DNA of 64,000 nt from Tsukamurella sp. TY48 (GTDB lineage: Bacteria > Actinomycetota > Actinomycetes > Mycobacteriales > Mycobacteriaceae), in contig NZ_BPMV01000002.1 in the NCBI RefSeq assembly GCF_019656655.1, positions 682,001 through 746,000 on the forward strand, given 5' to 3'. The position numbers and the translations under genes are program-made. Under the pieces are notes generated by a model that saw only the letters and a list, made by a program, of their open reading frames with translations, was not told the DNA's origin and ran no database searches. Positions 32,564 through 40,925 of the stretch are shown here, one piece after another; positions within the stretch are counted from its first letter, which is position 1; every line of letters begins with the position of its first letter.

Positions 32564-33328
32564 ATGACTTCTAACGATCCGCAACAGCCCGGCACGGGGG
32601 AGAACGATCCGACGGTGATCGCGCCGCAGGCCGACGGGTCGGCGGGTGCCTCGCCGGCAGGCGATGCCGACGCCCCCACCACCGCGTATCCGACGCAGCC
32701 GGACCCGTACCCGTACTCGGCCCCGGCCGATCCGTACGCACTGCCCGACCCCTACGCCGCGCAGCCGAACCCGTACCAGGCGCAGCCGAACCCGTACGCG
32801 CCGCAGGGCGAGCCGTACGCCGCGCAGAACCCGTACCAGGCTCCCGCGGACCCGTACGGCGCGCAGCACCCGTACCAGGCCCCCACGGACCCGTACGCCG
32901 CGCAGAACCCCTACCAGGCCCCCGCGGATCCGTACGCGCAGCCGGGGCAGCAGTACGGCGCGCTCCCCCAGTACCCCGCCTACCCGGGCCCGAACGGCCC
33001 GGGCGTGGGTTACCCCGCCTACGGCCAGCCCGCCCAGAGCGGCACGAACGGCCTGGCCATCGCCTCGCTGGTCTGCGGCATCCTGTCGATCCCGTCGGCC
33101 TGCGTGTGGGGGCTCGGCATCCTGTTCGGCATCGCCGCGATCATCATGGGCATCATCGCCATGAAGCAGACGAAGCAGACCGGTCAGGACGGCAACGGCA
33201 TGGCCCTCGCCGGCCTCATCACCGGTGTGGTCGGGCTGCTGCTGAGCATCGTGCTCCTGGTGCTGATCATCATCGGCCTGTCGATCGATCCCTCGTCGAG
33301 CGATTACCTGCTCAGCCTCCTGCGCTGA
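32564..33328 (+). CDS. DUF4190 membrane protein with Pro/Tyr-rich repeat domain
   Basis: A 254-residue protein. Residues about 45-150 are repeats of the type PYQAPADPYAAQN (several near-identical copies, some differing only at one residue), predicted to be disordered. Residues about 160-240 are a DUF4190 domain: NGLAIASLVCGILSIP, two hydrophobic helices joined by a KQTKQTGQDGNGMALAGLITG loop. TACACT (32551-32556) ends 7 nt before the ATG, suggesting a leaderless start. Proteins of this type are common in actinobacteria; the role is unknown. Confidence 0.85.
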   Translation: MTSNDPQQPGTGENDPTVIAPQADGSAGASPAGDADAPTTAYPTQPDPYPYSAPADPYALPDPYAAQPNPYQAQPNPYAPQGEPYAAQNPYQAPADPYGAQHPYQAPTDPYAAQNPYQAPADPYAQPGQQYGALPQYPAYPGPNGPGVGYPAYGQPAQSGTNGLAIASLVCGILSIPSACVWGLGILFGIAAIIMGIIAMKQTKQTGQDGNGMALAGLITGVVGLLLSIVLLVLIIIGLSIDPSSSDYLLSLLR

Positions 33329-33336
33329 CACCGACC

Positions 33337-33374
33337 GACGAAGGCCCGCACCGTTCCCGGTGCGGGCCTTCGTC
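33337..33374 (+). terminator. Strong hairpin terminator after the DUF4190 gene
   Basis: A perfect 17-bp stem (33337-33353 with 33358-33374) closed by a TTCC tetraloop begins 8 nt after the stop codon. There is no T-run, but the stem is very stable. It should work from both sides and insulates the neighbouring minus-strand gene ending at 33419. Confidence 0.85.
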
Positions 33375-33418
33375 GTCCGAGGTTCGGCACGGGGACACCC
33401 CGCGAGCACATCGTCCGG

Positions 33419-34531
33419 CTATTCCAGTGCCGTGCCGTCCCCTATTCCGGGGTGCCCCTTGTCCGTGGGCGGCACGGGGTCCGGCTCGTCGGAGTGACCG
33501 ACGACGGTGATTTCGATGAGTCCGAGTTCCGGCTCTCCTTCCCCTTCGGGAAGTGAAGCGACACCGTCGACGACGACCCACCCCCGACCTCCACTGGCTC
33601 GCAGTCGCACGTTGTCGACGCGACCTTGGCGCGCTTCACCGCCCAGCACCCGTGCTGCGACGGCGAAGATCCGCTGCACATCATCGGGATGCGGAGTGTC
33701 GCGGTCATCGACCTGCCCTTTCCATTGCACCCCGGTCAGTGGGTGCGTAATCCACTGAAGGACACGAACCTTGCGAACGTCGACGAGGAGAAGGTGACGG
33801 TTCGGGGCGATCGCCCGCAGTGTGCGCAGCGCTGCATTTCCCGCGACCTGCATGGATACATCGTCTCGAGCGGTTTCGAAGACGATTCCCCGCCACAGAT
33901 CGCGGCGTGCACCATCCGCGACGAGGACGATGCGGCCGGCACGGTCGGTCTCGGTGAATCGACACGCACCAGCCCACCGACCGGTGGTCGGCGAGATGAG
34001 GACCTCTTTGATCAGCGACAGATCATTCTCGACCTGAACGTATTCGAAGATCTCAGCGGAGGTGATCGGCCGCCGGGGGACGTCCTCACCGGCCAGAACG
34101 GTGTCTCCGCGCGCCCAGAGCTTCCGCTCGGTGTTGTCCCATTCGAATCCGATGGTCGCCGGCGGACCTTCACCGGAGGCCACGTGAGAAGCCGGTCGAA
34201 CTGTGACCCAGACGCCCAGGAGGCGGTGCCGCGGGCCGATGACCGGGATCGCCACCAGCCGGCTACCGGGGTTGCCGGCCAGTTCGCGCACCGTCGGGCC
34301 GCTGGCCCGCGGCTCGCCGGTGAGGGCGGCTTCGCGGATCTCTTCGATGACCGCCAGGACCTGCGCCCACGCTTGGCGGGTTCCTGCCGCACCGGCGAAC
34401 GCACGTTCGCCCGATATCCACGCGCGCGGCACGGGCCCTTCTGCGATCACCGTCGGAGCGGCGTGCAGCAATTCGATCAGGTACCACGGGGTCGGCCTCT
34501 GGCGCCGTCGGCCCACATCCGGTCCAGACAT
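33419..34531 (-). CDS. Rv3651-like PAS/GAF-type protein (tentative)
   Basis: A 370-residue cytoplasmic protein with no catalytic motif I can name. The WYLIELLHAAPTVIAEG start, the HRLLGVWV-x-V strand and GFEWDNTERKLW followed by EIFEYVQVENDLSLIKEVL resemble mycobacterial Rv3651-like proteins, which have PAS/GAF-like folds; this is a weak match from memory. A strong AGGAGG ribosome-binding site lies 9 nt before the ATG. Base composition looks less GC-rich than the neighbours, and the gene lies between blocks that are adjacent in M. tuberculosis, so it may be a later insertion. Confidence 0.7.
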   Translation of the reverse strand: MSGPDVGRRRQRPTPWYLIELLHAAPTVIAEGPVPRAWISGERAFAGAAGTRQAWAQVLAVIEEIREAALTGEPRASGPTVRELAGNPGSRLVAIPVIGPRHRLLGVWVTVRPASHVASGEGPPATIGFEWDNTERKLWARGDTVLAGEDVPRRPITSAEIFEYVQVENDLSLIKEVLISPTTGRWAGACRFTETDRAGRIVLVADGARRDLWRGIVFETARDDVSMQVAGNAALRTLRAIAPNRHLLLVDVRKVRVLQWITHPLTGVQWKGQVDDRDTPHPDDVQRIFAVAARVLGGEARQGRVDNVRLRASGGRGWVVVDGVASLPEGEGEPELGLIEITVVGHSDEPDPVPPTDKGHPGIGDGTALE

Positions 34532-34690
34532 GGCGATGGGACCTCCTGTGCACCGCGGACTGGTCCTTGTCTGTGCGTCATACTAACCATGTCGCCAGCG
34601 ACGGCTTGATGGATCGGCGAACGCTTGTGGCCACGCCACCAGCGCGGTCGATGGGCTCCACAAACCCTGGGAGGAACGATCAAGAGCGGG

Positions 34691-35575
34691 GTGAACAAGG
34701 CCGGTACTGTTGCCGCACTCGCTGCAGTCGCGGGTGCAACCTGGGTTCTGCTCGGCTCCCGCGCCCCCCGGCCCGCAGGCACTCTCACCGGCCGTGTCAC
34801 GCGCAGCAGTGCGAAGGTCGCAGGGCGCCGTCGACGCTGGCTCGTGTATCGGCCCGCATCGTATGCGGCGGGCGCCCCTGTGCTTCTGGTCTTACACGGG
34901 TCCGGCGAGACGGGTACGACCTTTCGGCGAGCAACCGGGCGACGATTCGATGAACTCGCCGATCGACAGGGCTTCATCGTCGTCTATCCGGATGGCTGGC
35001 GCAGAAACTGGAACGAGACGCGGCTGGCGGGTCGATTCGCAGCGAAGAAGAAGCACATCGACGACACCCGATTCCTCACCGAGCTCGCCGACTCGGTCGC
35101 CGGGACCGGCGCGCCCATATGGATCACGGGCTTCAGCAGCGGTGCCGCGGCCGCGCTGCGGGTCGCGCTCGAAGCCAGCGACCGTATCGAGGCGATCGCC
35201 CCAGTGGGTGCCAGTGTCCCCACCGCCGACAACTGGCAGACCGACCTGGAGGTTCCCGCGACCCTCGCCCGTCGGGTTCGAGCTCTGTTGGTGCTCGGGG
35301 ACCGGGACCCCGTCAACCCACTCAACGGCGGAAGCGCCGGCCTCTTCGACGGCAAGGTCGGCAACCGCGGGTCAGTACTGTCCGGAGTCGACAGCGCGGC
35401 ATGGCTCGCCGCGCACGACTTCGACGCCATCCTCCACGTCGTCCAGGGGAACGGTCACCACTACACGGTGCCGGGCCGTCGCGGCCCCCGACTGTTCGGT
35501 CCGACGGCGTCGGGCGTCGACATCGCCGCGGACGTCGTCGCCTACTTCCGCGGGGATGCTTCGCCTCGGCAGTGA
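34691..35575 (+). CDS. Exported esterase, PHB-depolymerase/LpqC-like alpha/beta hydrolase
   Basis: A 294-residue hydrolase with an N-terminal hydrophobic segment (AGTVAALAAVAGATWVLLGS) that acts as a signal or membrane anchor. The alpha/beta-hydrolase core has VLLVLHGSGETG (oxyanion), WITGFSSGAAAALR (nucleophile Ser), LVLGDRDPVNP (acid) and QGNGHHY (His). It resembles poly(3-hydroxybutyrate) depolymerase-like and feruloyl-esterase-like secreted enzymes. GTG 34691 is preferred since it starts just before the signal; ATG 34625 would add 22 non-signal residues. It is divergent from the Rv3651-like gene. Confidence 0.82.
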   Translation: MNKAGTVAALAAVAGATWVLLGSRAPRPAGTLTGRVTRSSAKVAGRRRRWLVYRPASYAAGAPVLLVLHGSGETGTTFRRATGRRFDELADRQGFIVVYPDGWRRNWNETRLAGRFAAKKKHIDDTRFLTELADSVAGTGAPIWITGFSSGAAAALRVALEASDRIEAIAPVGASVPTADNWQTDLEVPATLARRVRALLVLGDRDPVNPLNGGSAGLFDGKVGNRGSVLSGVDSAAWLAAHDFDAILHVVQGNGHHYTVPGRRGPRLFGPTASGVDIAADVVAYFRGDASPRQ

Positions 35576-35701
35576 CGGCGCGATTCGCGGCGCCCGCCGG
35601 TGGACGGTCACTTCGCATGCGCAAGCATTTGCTACGGTGGGGTCGGCGCTCCCCTCGGGGAGGACGTTCCCGCATTCTGAGTTCTTCGGGTGTGGTCGCT
35701 C

Positions 35702-35728
35702 AGGTCTTATCGGATTCGGATAAGACCT
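35702..35728. repeat. Inverted repeat, 10-bp arms
   Basis: AGGTCTTATC (35702-35711) and GATAAGACCT (35719-35728) are perfect inverted arms around a 7-nt loop. The arms are AT-rich relative to the surroundings. It lies about 125 bp after the esterase stop and 42 bp before the small reading frame, so it could be a regulator site or a weak terminator. Confidence 0.55.
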
Positions 35729-35770
35729 CACACGAGTGACCGCACAACCGAACGGGAACAGGATCAACGA

Positions 35771-36043
35771 ATGCGCCACCCAGCTCAGCGTCTCTCGACC
35801 GACCACCACACACAGGTCACCAGCCCCTCGCAGATGCATCGATCGCACTGTTCGGCGCTACCGACGCGAGCCTCGACCGGTTCCTCCAGCAGCGGCGTCC
35901 TCGCGGCAGTGGTCATGCCCTTCGCAGCCGGAGTGGCTTCAGGCGTGATCACGGACGATGGATCCGCACCGAATACCTGTGCTCCGCGCGGTGGGGGCGA
36001 CGCAGCGGCACGGGGCAGCGGCGGCAGGTTGCAGAGCGGGTAA
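35771..36043 (+). CDS. Possible small membrane protein (low confidence)
   Basis: A 90-codon frame with AGGA 7 nt before its ATG. It encodes a polar N-terminus rich in His/Ser/Gln, one hydrophobic segment (GVLAAVVMPFAAGVASGVI, about residues 44-62) and a Gly/Ala-rich tail. Codon third positions are moderately GC-rich, not decisively coding. There is no homologue I recognise. It may be spurious. Confidence 0.22.
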   Translation: MRHPAQRLSTDHHTQVTSPSQMHRSHCSALPTRASTGSSSSGVLAAVVMPFAAGVASGVITDDGSAPNTCAPRGGGDAAARGSGGRLQSG

Positions 36044-36077
36044 CCCTGCGCTCCCTGCCGCCGGCTGCGCCGCACGA

Positions 36078-37835
36078 TCAGCGCGCAGCGGCGGCGATCT
36101 CCGCGGCGGCGTCGGCGACGGGGATCTCGCGGGCCTCGCCGGTCAGACGATCCCGGAGCTCGACGACACCGTCGGCCCAGCCCCGGCCGACCACGACGAC
36201 CGTCGGGACGCCGAGCAGCTCGGAGTCCTTGAACTTGATACCGGGCGAGGCCTTGCGGTCGTCGAGCAGCACCTGCAGCCCCTGCGCGTCGAGAGCACCG
36301 GCCAGTTCCTCGGCACCCGCCCAGGCGCCCTCGTCCTTGTTCGCGATCACCACGTGCACGTCGAACGGGGCGACGCCCTTGGGCCAGCGCAGGCCCTTGT
36401 CGTCGTGCTGCTGCTCGGCGATCACGGCGACGAGCCGCGAGACGCCGACGCCGTAGGAGCCCTGGGTGAGGCGCACGGGCTTGCCGTTCTCGCCGAGGAC
36501 GTCGACCTCGAAGGCGTCGGTGTACTTGCGGCCCAGCTGGAAGATGTGGCCGATCTCGATGCCGCGCGCCGAGACCAGCGTGCCCTTGCCGTCGGGCGAG
36601 GCGTCGCCGTCGCGGACCTCGGCGGCCTCGATGGTGCCGTCCGGCGTGAAATCGCGTCCCGCGGTGAGGTTCACCACGTGCCGCCCCTTCGCATCGGCGC
36701 CGGTGATCCAGGCGGTACCGGTCACCACCCGCGGATCAACGAGGTAGCGGACCTCGTTCTCCAGCAGCGCCTTCGGGCCGATGTAGCCCTTCACCAGGAA
36801 CGGGTACTTCGCGAAGTCGCCCTCTTCCAGCAGCGCCACTTCGGTGGGCTCCAGCGAGGCCTCGAGGCGCTTGAAGTCCACCTCGCGGTCGCCGGGCACA
36901 CCGATGCCGAGCAGCTCCCAATCGCCACCGGGAGCGCGCGTCTTGACCATGACGTTCTTCAGCGTGTCGCCGGCGGTCACCTCACGACCGAGCACGGACG
37001 CACCGTCGGCACCGGCGTTGGCCCAGGCGACGAGCGTGTCGATGGTGGGCGCGTCCGGGGTGTCGTAGACCTGCGCGGCGGGGAGCCCGTCGAGCGGGAT
37101 CGCCGCCGGCGCGGGCGTCACGACGGCCTCGACGTTGGCGGCGTAGTCCGACTCGGTCGAGTGCACGTAGGTGTCCTCGCCGACGGGGCTGACCGCCAGG
37201 AACTCCTCGGAGGCGCTGCCGCCCATGGCGCCGGACGTGGCGGAGACGATCACGTGCTCGACGTCGAGCCGGGCGAAGATCTTCTGGTACGCGGCGCGGT
37301 GCTTGGCGTACGCCTCGGACAGCCCCTCGTCGGTGGTGTCGAAGCTGTAGCTGTCCTTCATCACGAACTCGCGGCCGCGCAGGATGCCCGCGCGGGGCCG
37401 CTCCTCGTCGCGGTACTTGGTCTGGATCTGGTACAGGATGACCGGCAGGTCCTTGTACGAGTTGTACTCGCCCTTCACGGTGAGGGCGAAGATCTCCTCG
37501 TGGGTGGGGCCGAGCATCATGTCGGCGCCCTTGCGGTCCTTGAGGCGGAACAGTCCGTCGCCGTACTCGGTCCACCGGTTGGTGGTCTCGTAGGGCTCGC
37601 GGGGCAGCAGCGCGGGCAGCAGGATCTCCTGGCCGCCGATCGCGTTCATCTCCTCACGCACCACCTGCTCGACGTTGCGCAGCACCTTCAGGCCCAGCGG
37701 CAGCCACGAGTAGACACCGGGCGCGATGCGGCGCACGTATCCGGCGCGCACGAGCAGCTTGTGGCTGGGGACCTCGGCGTCGGCCGGGTCGTCGCGGAGG
37801 GTGCGCAGGAAGAGCTGGGAGAATCGGGTGATCAC
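36078..37835 (-). CDS. proS: Prolyl-tRNA synthetase, bacterial type with editing domain
   Basis: A 585-residue class II aminoacyl-tRNA synthetase charging tRNA-Pro. Motif 1 region ([24 protein letters not shown]), motif 2 ([25 protein letters not shown]), the inserted YbaK-like editing domain (about residues 225-380) and motif 3 ([18 protein letters not shown]) are all visible, followed by the anticodon-binding domain. GTG 37835 is chosen because the family starts [12 protein letters not shown] here; TAAGCT (37844-37849, minus strand) ends 8 nt upstream, so it is probably leaderless. It is divergent from yaaA with overlapping -10 boxes. Confidence 0.97.
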   Translation of the reverse strand: MITRFSQLFLRTLRDDPADAEVPSHKLLVRAGYVRRIAPGVYSWLPLGLKVLRNVEQVVREEMNAIGGQEILLPALLPREPYETTNRWTEYGDGLFRLKDRKGADMMLGPTHEEIFALTVKGEYNSYKDLPVILYQIQTKYRDEERPRAGILRGREFVMKDSYSFDTTDEGLSEAYAKHRAAYQKIFARLDVEHVIVSATSGAMGGSASEEFLAVSPVGEDTYVHSTESDYAANVEAVVTPAPAAIPLDGLPAAQVYDTPDAPTIDTLVAWANAGADGASVLGREVTAGDTLKNVMVKTRAPGGDWELLGIGVPGDREVDFKRLEASLEPTEVALLEEGDFAKYPFLVKGYIGPKALLENEVRYLVDPRVVTGTAWITGADAKGRHVVNLTAGRDFTPDGTIEAAEVRDGDASPDGKGTLVSARGIEIGHIFQLGRKYTDAFEVDVLGENGKPVRLTQGSYGVGVSRLVAVIAEQQHDDKGLRWPKGVAPFDVHVVIANKDEGAWAGAEELAGALDAQGLQVLLDDRKASPGIKFKDSELLGVPTVVVVGRGWADGVVELRDRLTGEAREIPVADAAAEIAAAAR

Positions 37836-37860
37836 GAGGGCACAGCTTAGTGTGTCCGGT

Positions 37861-38607
37861 GTGTTGATCCTGCTTCCCCCATCGGAAACCAAGGCCGGCG
37901 GCGGCACGGGCTCGCCGCTCGACCTGGGCGTGCTGGCCTTCCCGTCGCTCACGCCGACCCGCGAGCGCCTCGTCGACGCCCTCGCCGCGGTCTCGCAGGA
38001 CGACGATGCGGCCCGCGCCGCGCTGGGCCTGTCCCCCGGTCAGACCGATGAGCTCGAGCGCAACCGCACGCTGCGCACCGCGGCCACCCGCCCGGCGATC
38101 GAGCAGTACACCGGCGTGCTCTACGACGCGCTGGACGTGCGCGGGCTGACGAAGGCGCAGCGCGCGAACGCCGACGCCCGGCTGGCCGTGGGGTCCGCCC
38201 TGTTCGGCGTGGTCGGCGCGGTCGATCCCATCCCGGCGTACCGGCTCTCGTCCGGCTCGAAGCTGCCGGGCCTCGGCACGCTCGCCGCGCAGTGGAAGCC
38301 CGACCTCGCCGACGCGCTCGCGGCGGCCGACCGCGGGCTGGTGATCGATCTGCGTTCGGGCGGGTACGCGGCGCTCGGCAAGGTGCCGGGGGCCGTCACG
38401 GCCACGGTGGTCACGGAGCGGGCCGACGGCTCGCGGTCCGTGGTCTCGCACTTCAACAAGCACCACAAGGGCCTGCTCGCGCGGGCGCTCGTGATCAGCC
38501 GCAGTGAGCCCGGCGATGCCAAGGGCGTGGTGAAGGTGGCCGAGAAGGCGGGCCTGCGCGCCGAGCTCTCGGCGCCCACCGAGGTCACGATCGTCACCGC
38601 CGGCTGA
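37861..38607 (+). CDS. yaaA: Peroxide stress protein YaaA family
   Basis: A 248-residue YaaA/DUF328 protein. The family begins [14 protein letters not shown] and contains [42 protein letters not shown] and [15 protein letters not shown]. In E. coli YaaA limits free iron and DNA damage under H2O2, and has a DNA-binding fold. GTG 37861 has TAGTGT (37848-37853) ending 7 nt before it; this box overlaps the proS -10 on the other strand, so the two promoters may compete. Confidence 0.92.
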   Translation: MLILLPPSETKAGGGTGSPLDLGVLAFPSLTPTRERLVDALAAVSQDDDAARAALGLSPGQTDELERNRTLRTAATRPAIEQYTGVLYDALDVRGLTKAQRANADARLAVGSALFGVVGAVDPIPAYRLSSGSKLPGLGTLAAQWKPDLADALAAADRGLVIDLRSGGYAALGKVPGAVTATVVTERADGSRSVVSHFNKHHKGLLARALVISRSEPGDAKGVVKVAEKAGLRAELSAPTEVTIVTAG

Positions 38608-38611
38608 GTCG

Positions 38612-40843
38612 CTACTCGTCGTCGTCGCGGCGGTGCCGGCGAGCACGCCGGATCCGGTCCGCCTGGGGCGACGGTGCGGGGCGGTGCATCCCGTCGTCGG
38701 GCAGCGAGTGCTTCCCGCCGTCCTGCGGCGGGGCGGGTGGCGGCTGCGGCGGACGCGGCATCGGGCGGCTGGGACGCTGCACGGGCCCGCTGGGGCGCTG
38801 CGGCGGCGGAACGGGCCGGTTCATCGGCTGGCTCGGTCGCGGTCCGACGGGGCGCTGCGGCGGAGCGGGCGGACGCTGCGGAGTGGGCGGACGCTGCGGA
38901 GCGGGCGGGCGGGGCAGATCGGCACTGTCCCGCTGGATCGGCCCGGACGGGCGCGCCAGCCCGGCGAGATCGTTCCCCGGCTGCGGCGGGCCGGACACCG
39001 GTCCGCTCGGGCGTGCGACCGGTCCGCTCGGGCGCGGCTGCTGCGCCGGGCGGCGCGGCGGGGCTGCCGGACGGGGCGGCGCCACCTGGACGGCCTGCGT
39101 GGGTGGCTCCGGGGTGTGCGGACGCTTGATCGCGCGGAAGCGATCGGTGAAGTACACGGGCTCGGGGTCGCCGGGCCGCTCGTTGTACGCCCGGTCGAAG
39201 TCCTCCCGCCGGATCGCGGCGAACGAGCCCGAGGTGACATCGCCCTCCAGCGGCTCCCAATCGTCGTCGGTGTCCTCGGTCTCGTCGAAGGCCTGCGCCG
39301 GGAACGAGGTGGAGTGGACCACACCGCCGGATTTGCTGGACGCCTCGGCCATCTGGCCCTCGGCGATCTCCGCGGGGGTGAACCGCATGAAGGGCACCAC
39401 CACCAGGCCCGCGATGATCAGGATCACGGCGCACGAGATGAACGCCAGCCCGTAGCCCGAGGCCAGCGCACTGATCTGGTCCGAGGTGAGGTCGCTGTGC
39501 TTGAGATGTCCGGTGGTGGGGCCGCCCTCGGCCATGATCCGGGACGTGACGGCCACCTGCACCGAGGCGAGGCCCACGATGCCGCCGATGTTCTGTCCGA
39601 CCTCGACCAGCGCCGACATGGGGCCGATCTCGGTGGGCCGGACACCGGCCAGCGCGCACAGGGGCAGCGGGACGATGGCGAAACCGACACCGATGCCGAT
39701 GAGGAACACCGGGATCGCGATCTGCGGGAAGTAGGCGACGGTTTCCGGCGCCTTGCTCATGAGGGTGGGCACGTACAGGCACGGGAAGAAGACGACGAGC
39801 CCGCCGAAGGCCACCAGCCAGCGGGCCTGGATGTACTGCACGAGTTTCGTGCTGGCGGTGATCGAGATGCCCATGCCGAGCGCGAAGGGCAGGAGCGCGA
39901 GGCCGGACTGCAGCGGTGAGTAGCCGAGCACCAGCTGGAAGGTGAGCGAGACGTAGAAGCCCAGCGTGGGGATCAGGGCGCCGCACACCAGGATGCCGAT
40001 CATCGCTGCGACGCGGTTGCGGTTGTTGAACAGCGAGAAGGGCAGGATCGGGTTCTTGGCGGTGCGTTCGACGATGAGGAAGGCGATCAGGCACACCGCG
40101 CTGAACCCGAGGGCCGCGTAGACCAGTGGGCTCTGCCAGTGCAGTTCGGGACCGGCGGTGAGGGCGTAGACGCCCGCGACGCAGCCCGCCACGGCCAGGA
40201 TCGCGCCTTTGACGTCGAGGGCGTGCCGGCGTTCCGAGGTGGCCTCGTCGAGCGCGAAGTAGCCGCCGATCGCGCAGGCGAGGCCCACCGGCACGTTGAT
40301 CCAGAAGACCAGTCGCCAGTCCCAGGTGGCCAGGAGGCCACCGGCCACGAGACCGGCCACCGATCCGAGGCCGGCCATGCCGCCGAAGATGCCGAAGGCC
40401 TGGTTGCGCGCCTTACCGGGAGCGAAGGTGGTCGCGATCAGCGCCAGCGCCGTCGGGCTCGCGATGGCCGCGAAGAAGCCCTGGCTGGCGCGCGCGGCGA
40501 GCAGGAAGGCCTCGCTGGTGGCGAATCCGGCCAGTCCCGACGCCACGGTGAAGCCGAGCACGCCGAGGATGAACATCTTCTTGCGGCCGAAGGTGTCGCC
40601 CAGACGCCCGCCGAGCAGCATGAACCCACCGAACGTGAGGGCGTAGGCGCCGAACACCCACACCTTCATCGCGTCGGTGAGGTTCAGCGCCTCCTGGATG
40701 ACGGGCATCGCGACGAAGACGACCGTGCCGTCGAGGACGGCGAGGAAGTACATGCCCGAGAGGACGAAGATGGCGAGGCCGATGGCGCTGCCCTTGACGC
40801 GGTACGTCTGCGCCTGGGCACCGGGGGCCATCATCGAGGTCAT
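38612..40843 (-). CDS. EfpA-like 14-TM MFS exporter with long disordered tail, copy 1
   Basis: A 743-residue DHA2/QacA-type exporter. Residues about 1-500 match EfpA (Rv2846c): VLDGTVVFVAMPVIQ in TM1, motif A GGRLGDTFGRKK, 14 hydrophobic segments. A cytoplasmic tail of about 240 residues follows: a DWEPLEGDVTSGSFAAIRREDFDRAYNERPGDPEPVYFTDRFRAIKRP block, then Pro/Arg/Gln-rich repeats (PQRPxxP, RPSGP) ending HRRDDDE. EfpA itself is about 530 residues. TAGCCT (40852-40857) ends 8 nt before the ATG. It is the downstream member of a tandem pair. Confidence 0.92.
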   Translation of the reverse strand: MTSMMAPGAQAQTYRVKGSAIGLAIFVLSGMYFLAVLDGTVVFVAMPVIQEALNLTDAMKVWVFGAYALTFGGFMLLGGRLGDTFGRKKMFILGVLGFTVASGLAGFATSEAFLLAARASQGFFAAIASPTALALIATTFAPGKARNQAFGIFGGMAGLGSVAGLVAGGLLATWDWRLVFWINVPVGLACAIGGYFALDEATSERRHALDVKGAILAVAGCVAGVYALTAGPELHWQSPLVYAALGFSAVCLIAFLIVERTAKNPILPFSLFNNRNRVAAMIGILVCGALIPTLGFYVSLTFQLVLGYSPLQSGLALLPFALGMGISITASTKLVQYIQARWLVAFGGLVVFFPCLYVPTLMSKAPETVAYFPQIAIPVFLIGIGVGFAIVPLPLCALAGVRPTEIGPMSALVEVGQNIGGIVGLASVQVAVTSRIMAEGGPTTGHLKHSDLTSDQISALASGYGLAFISCAVILIIAGLVVVPFMRFTPAEIAEGQMAEASSKSGGVVHSTSFPAQAFDETEDTDDDWEPLEGDVTSGSFAAIRREDFDRAYNERPGDPEPVYFTDRFRAIKRPHTPEPPTQAVQVAPPRPAAPPRRPAQQPRPSGPVARPSGPVSGPPQPGNDLAGLARPSGPIQRDSADLPRPPAPQRPPTPQRPPAPPQRPVGPRPSQPMNRPVPPPQRPSGPVQRPSRPMPRPPQPPPAPPQDGGKHSLPDDGMHRPAPSPQADRIRRARRHRRDDDE

Positions 40844-40901
40844 GGGTTCCGAGGCTACCGGGTGATAGCAGGTGTGCGGAATGCAATCAGAGTGACGATT
40901 G

Positions 40902-40915
40902 GGTCACGAGTGACC
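40902..40915. promoter_or_regulatory. Palindrome upstream of exporter copy 1
   Basis: GGTCACGAGTGACC has perfect 6-bp arms around a 2-bp centre, 45 bp upstream of the TAGCCT box of exporter copy 1. A related GTGAC-GTCAC palindrome precedes copy 2 (43412-43429). A shared repressor site is possible. Confidence 0.4.
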
Positions 40916-40925
40916 AGCGGCCGCG

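Larger units (their letters stand above)
35576..36077. other. 502-bp region without a confident gene
   Basis: This stretch separates the esterase from proS. It holds a 27-bp inverted repeat (35702-35728) and one weakly supported small reading frame (35771-36043). I see no tRNA-like fold, mobile-element gene or recognisable protein remnant. Confidence 0.5.

Noticed and set aside
32740-32960. CRISPR-like regularly spaced repeats
   Set aside because: They are in-frame codon repeats of PYQAPADPYAAQN-type protein sequence in the DUF4190 gene, with no unique spacers.
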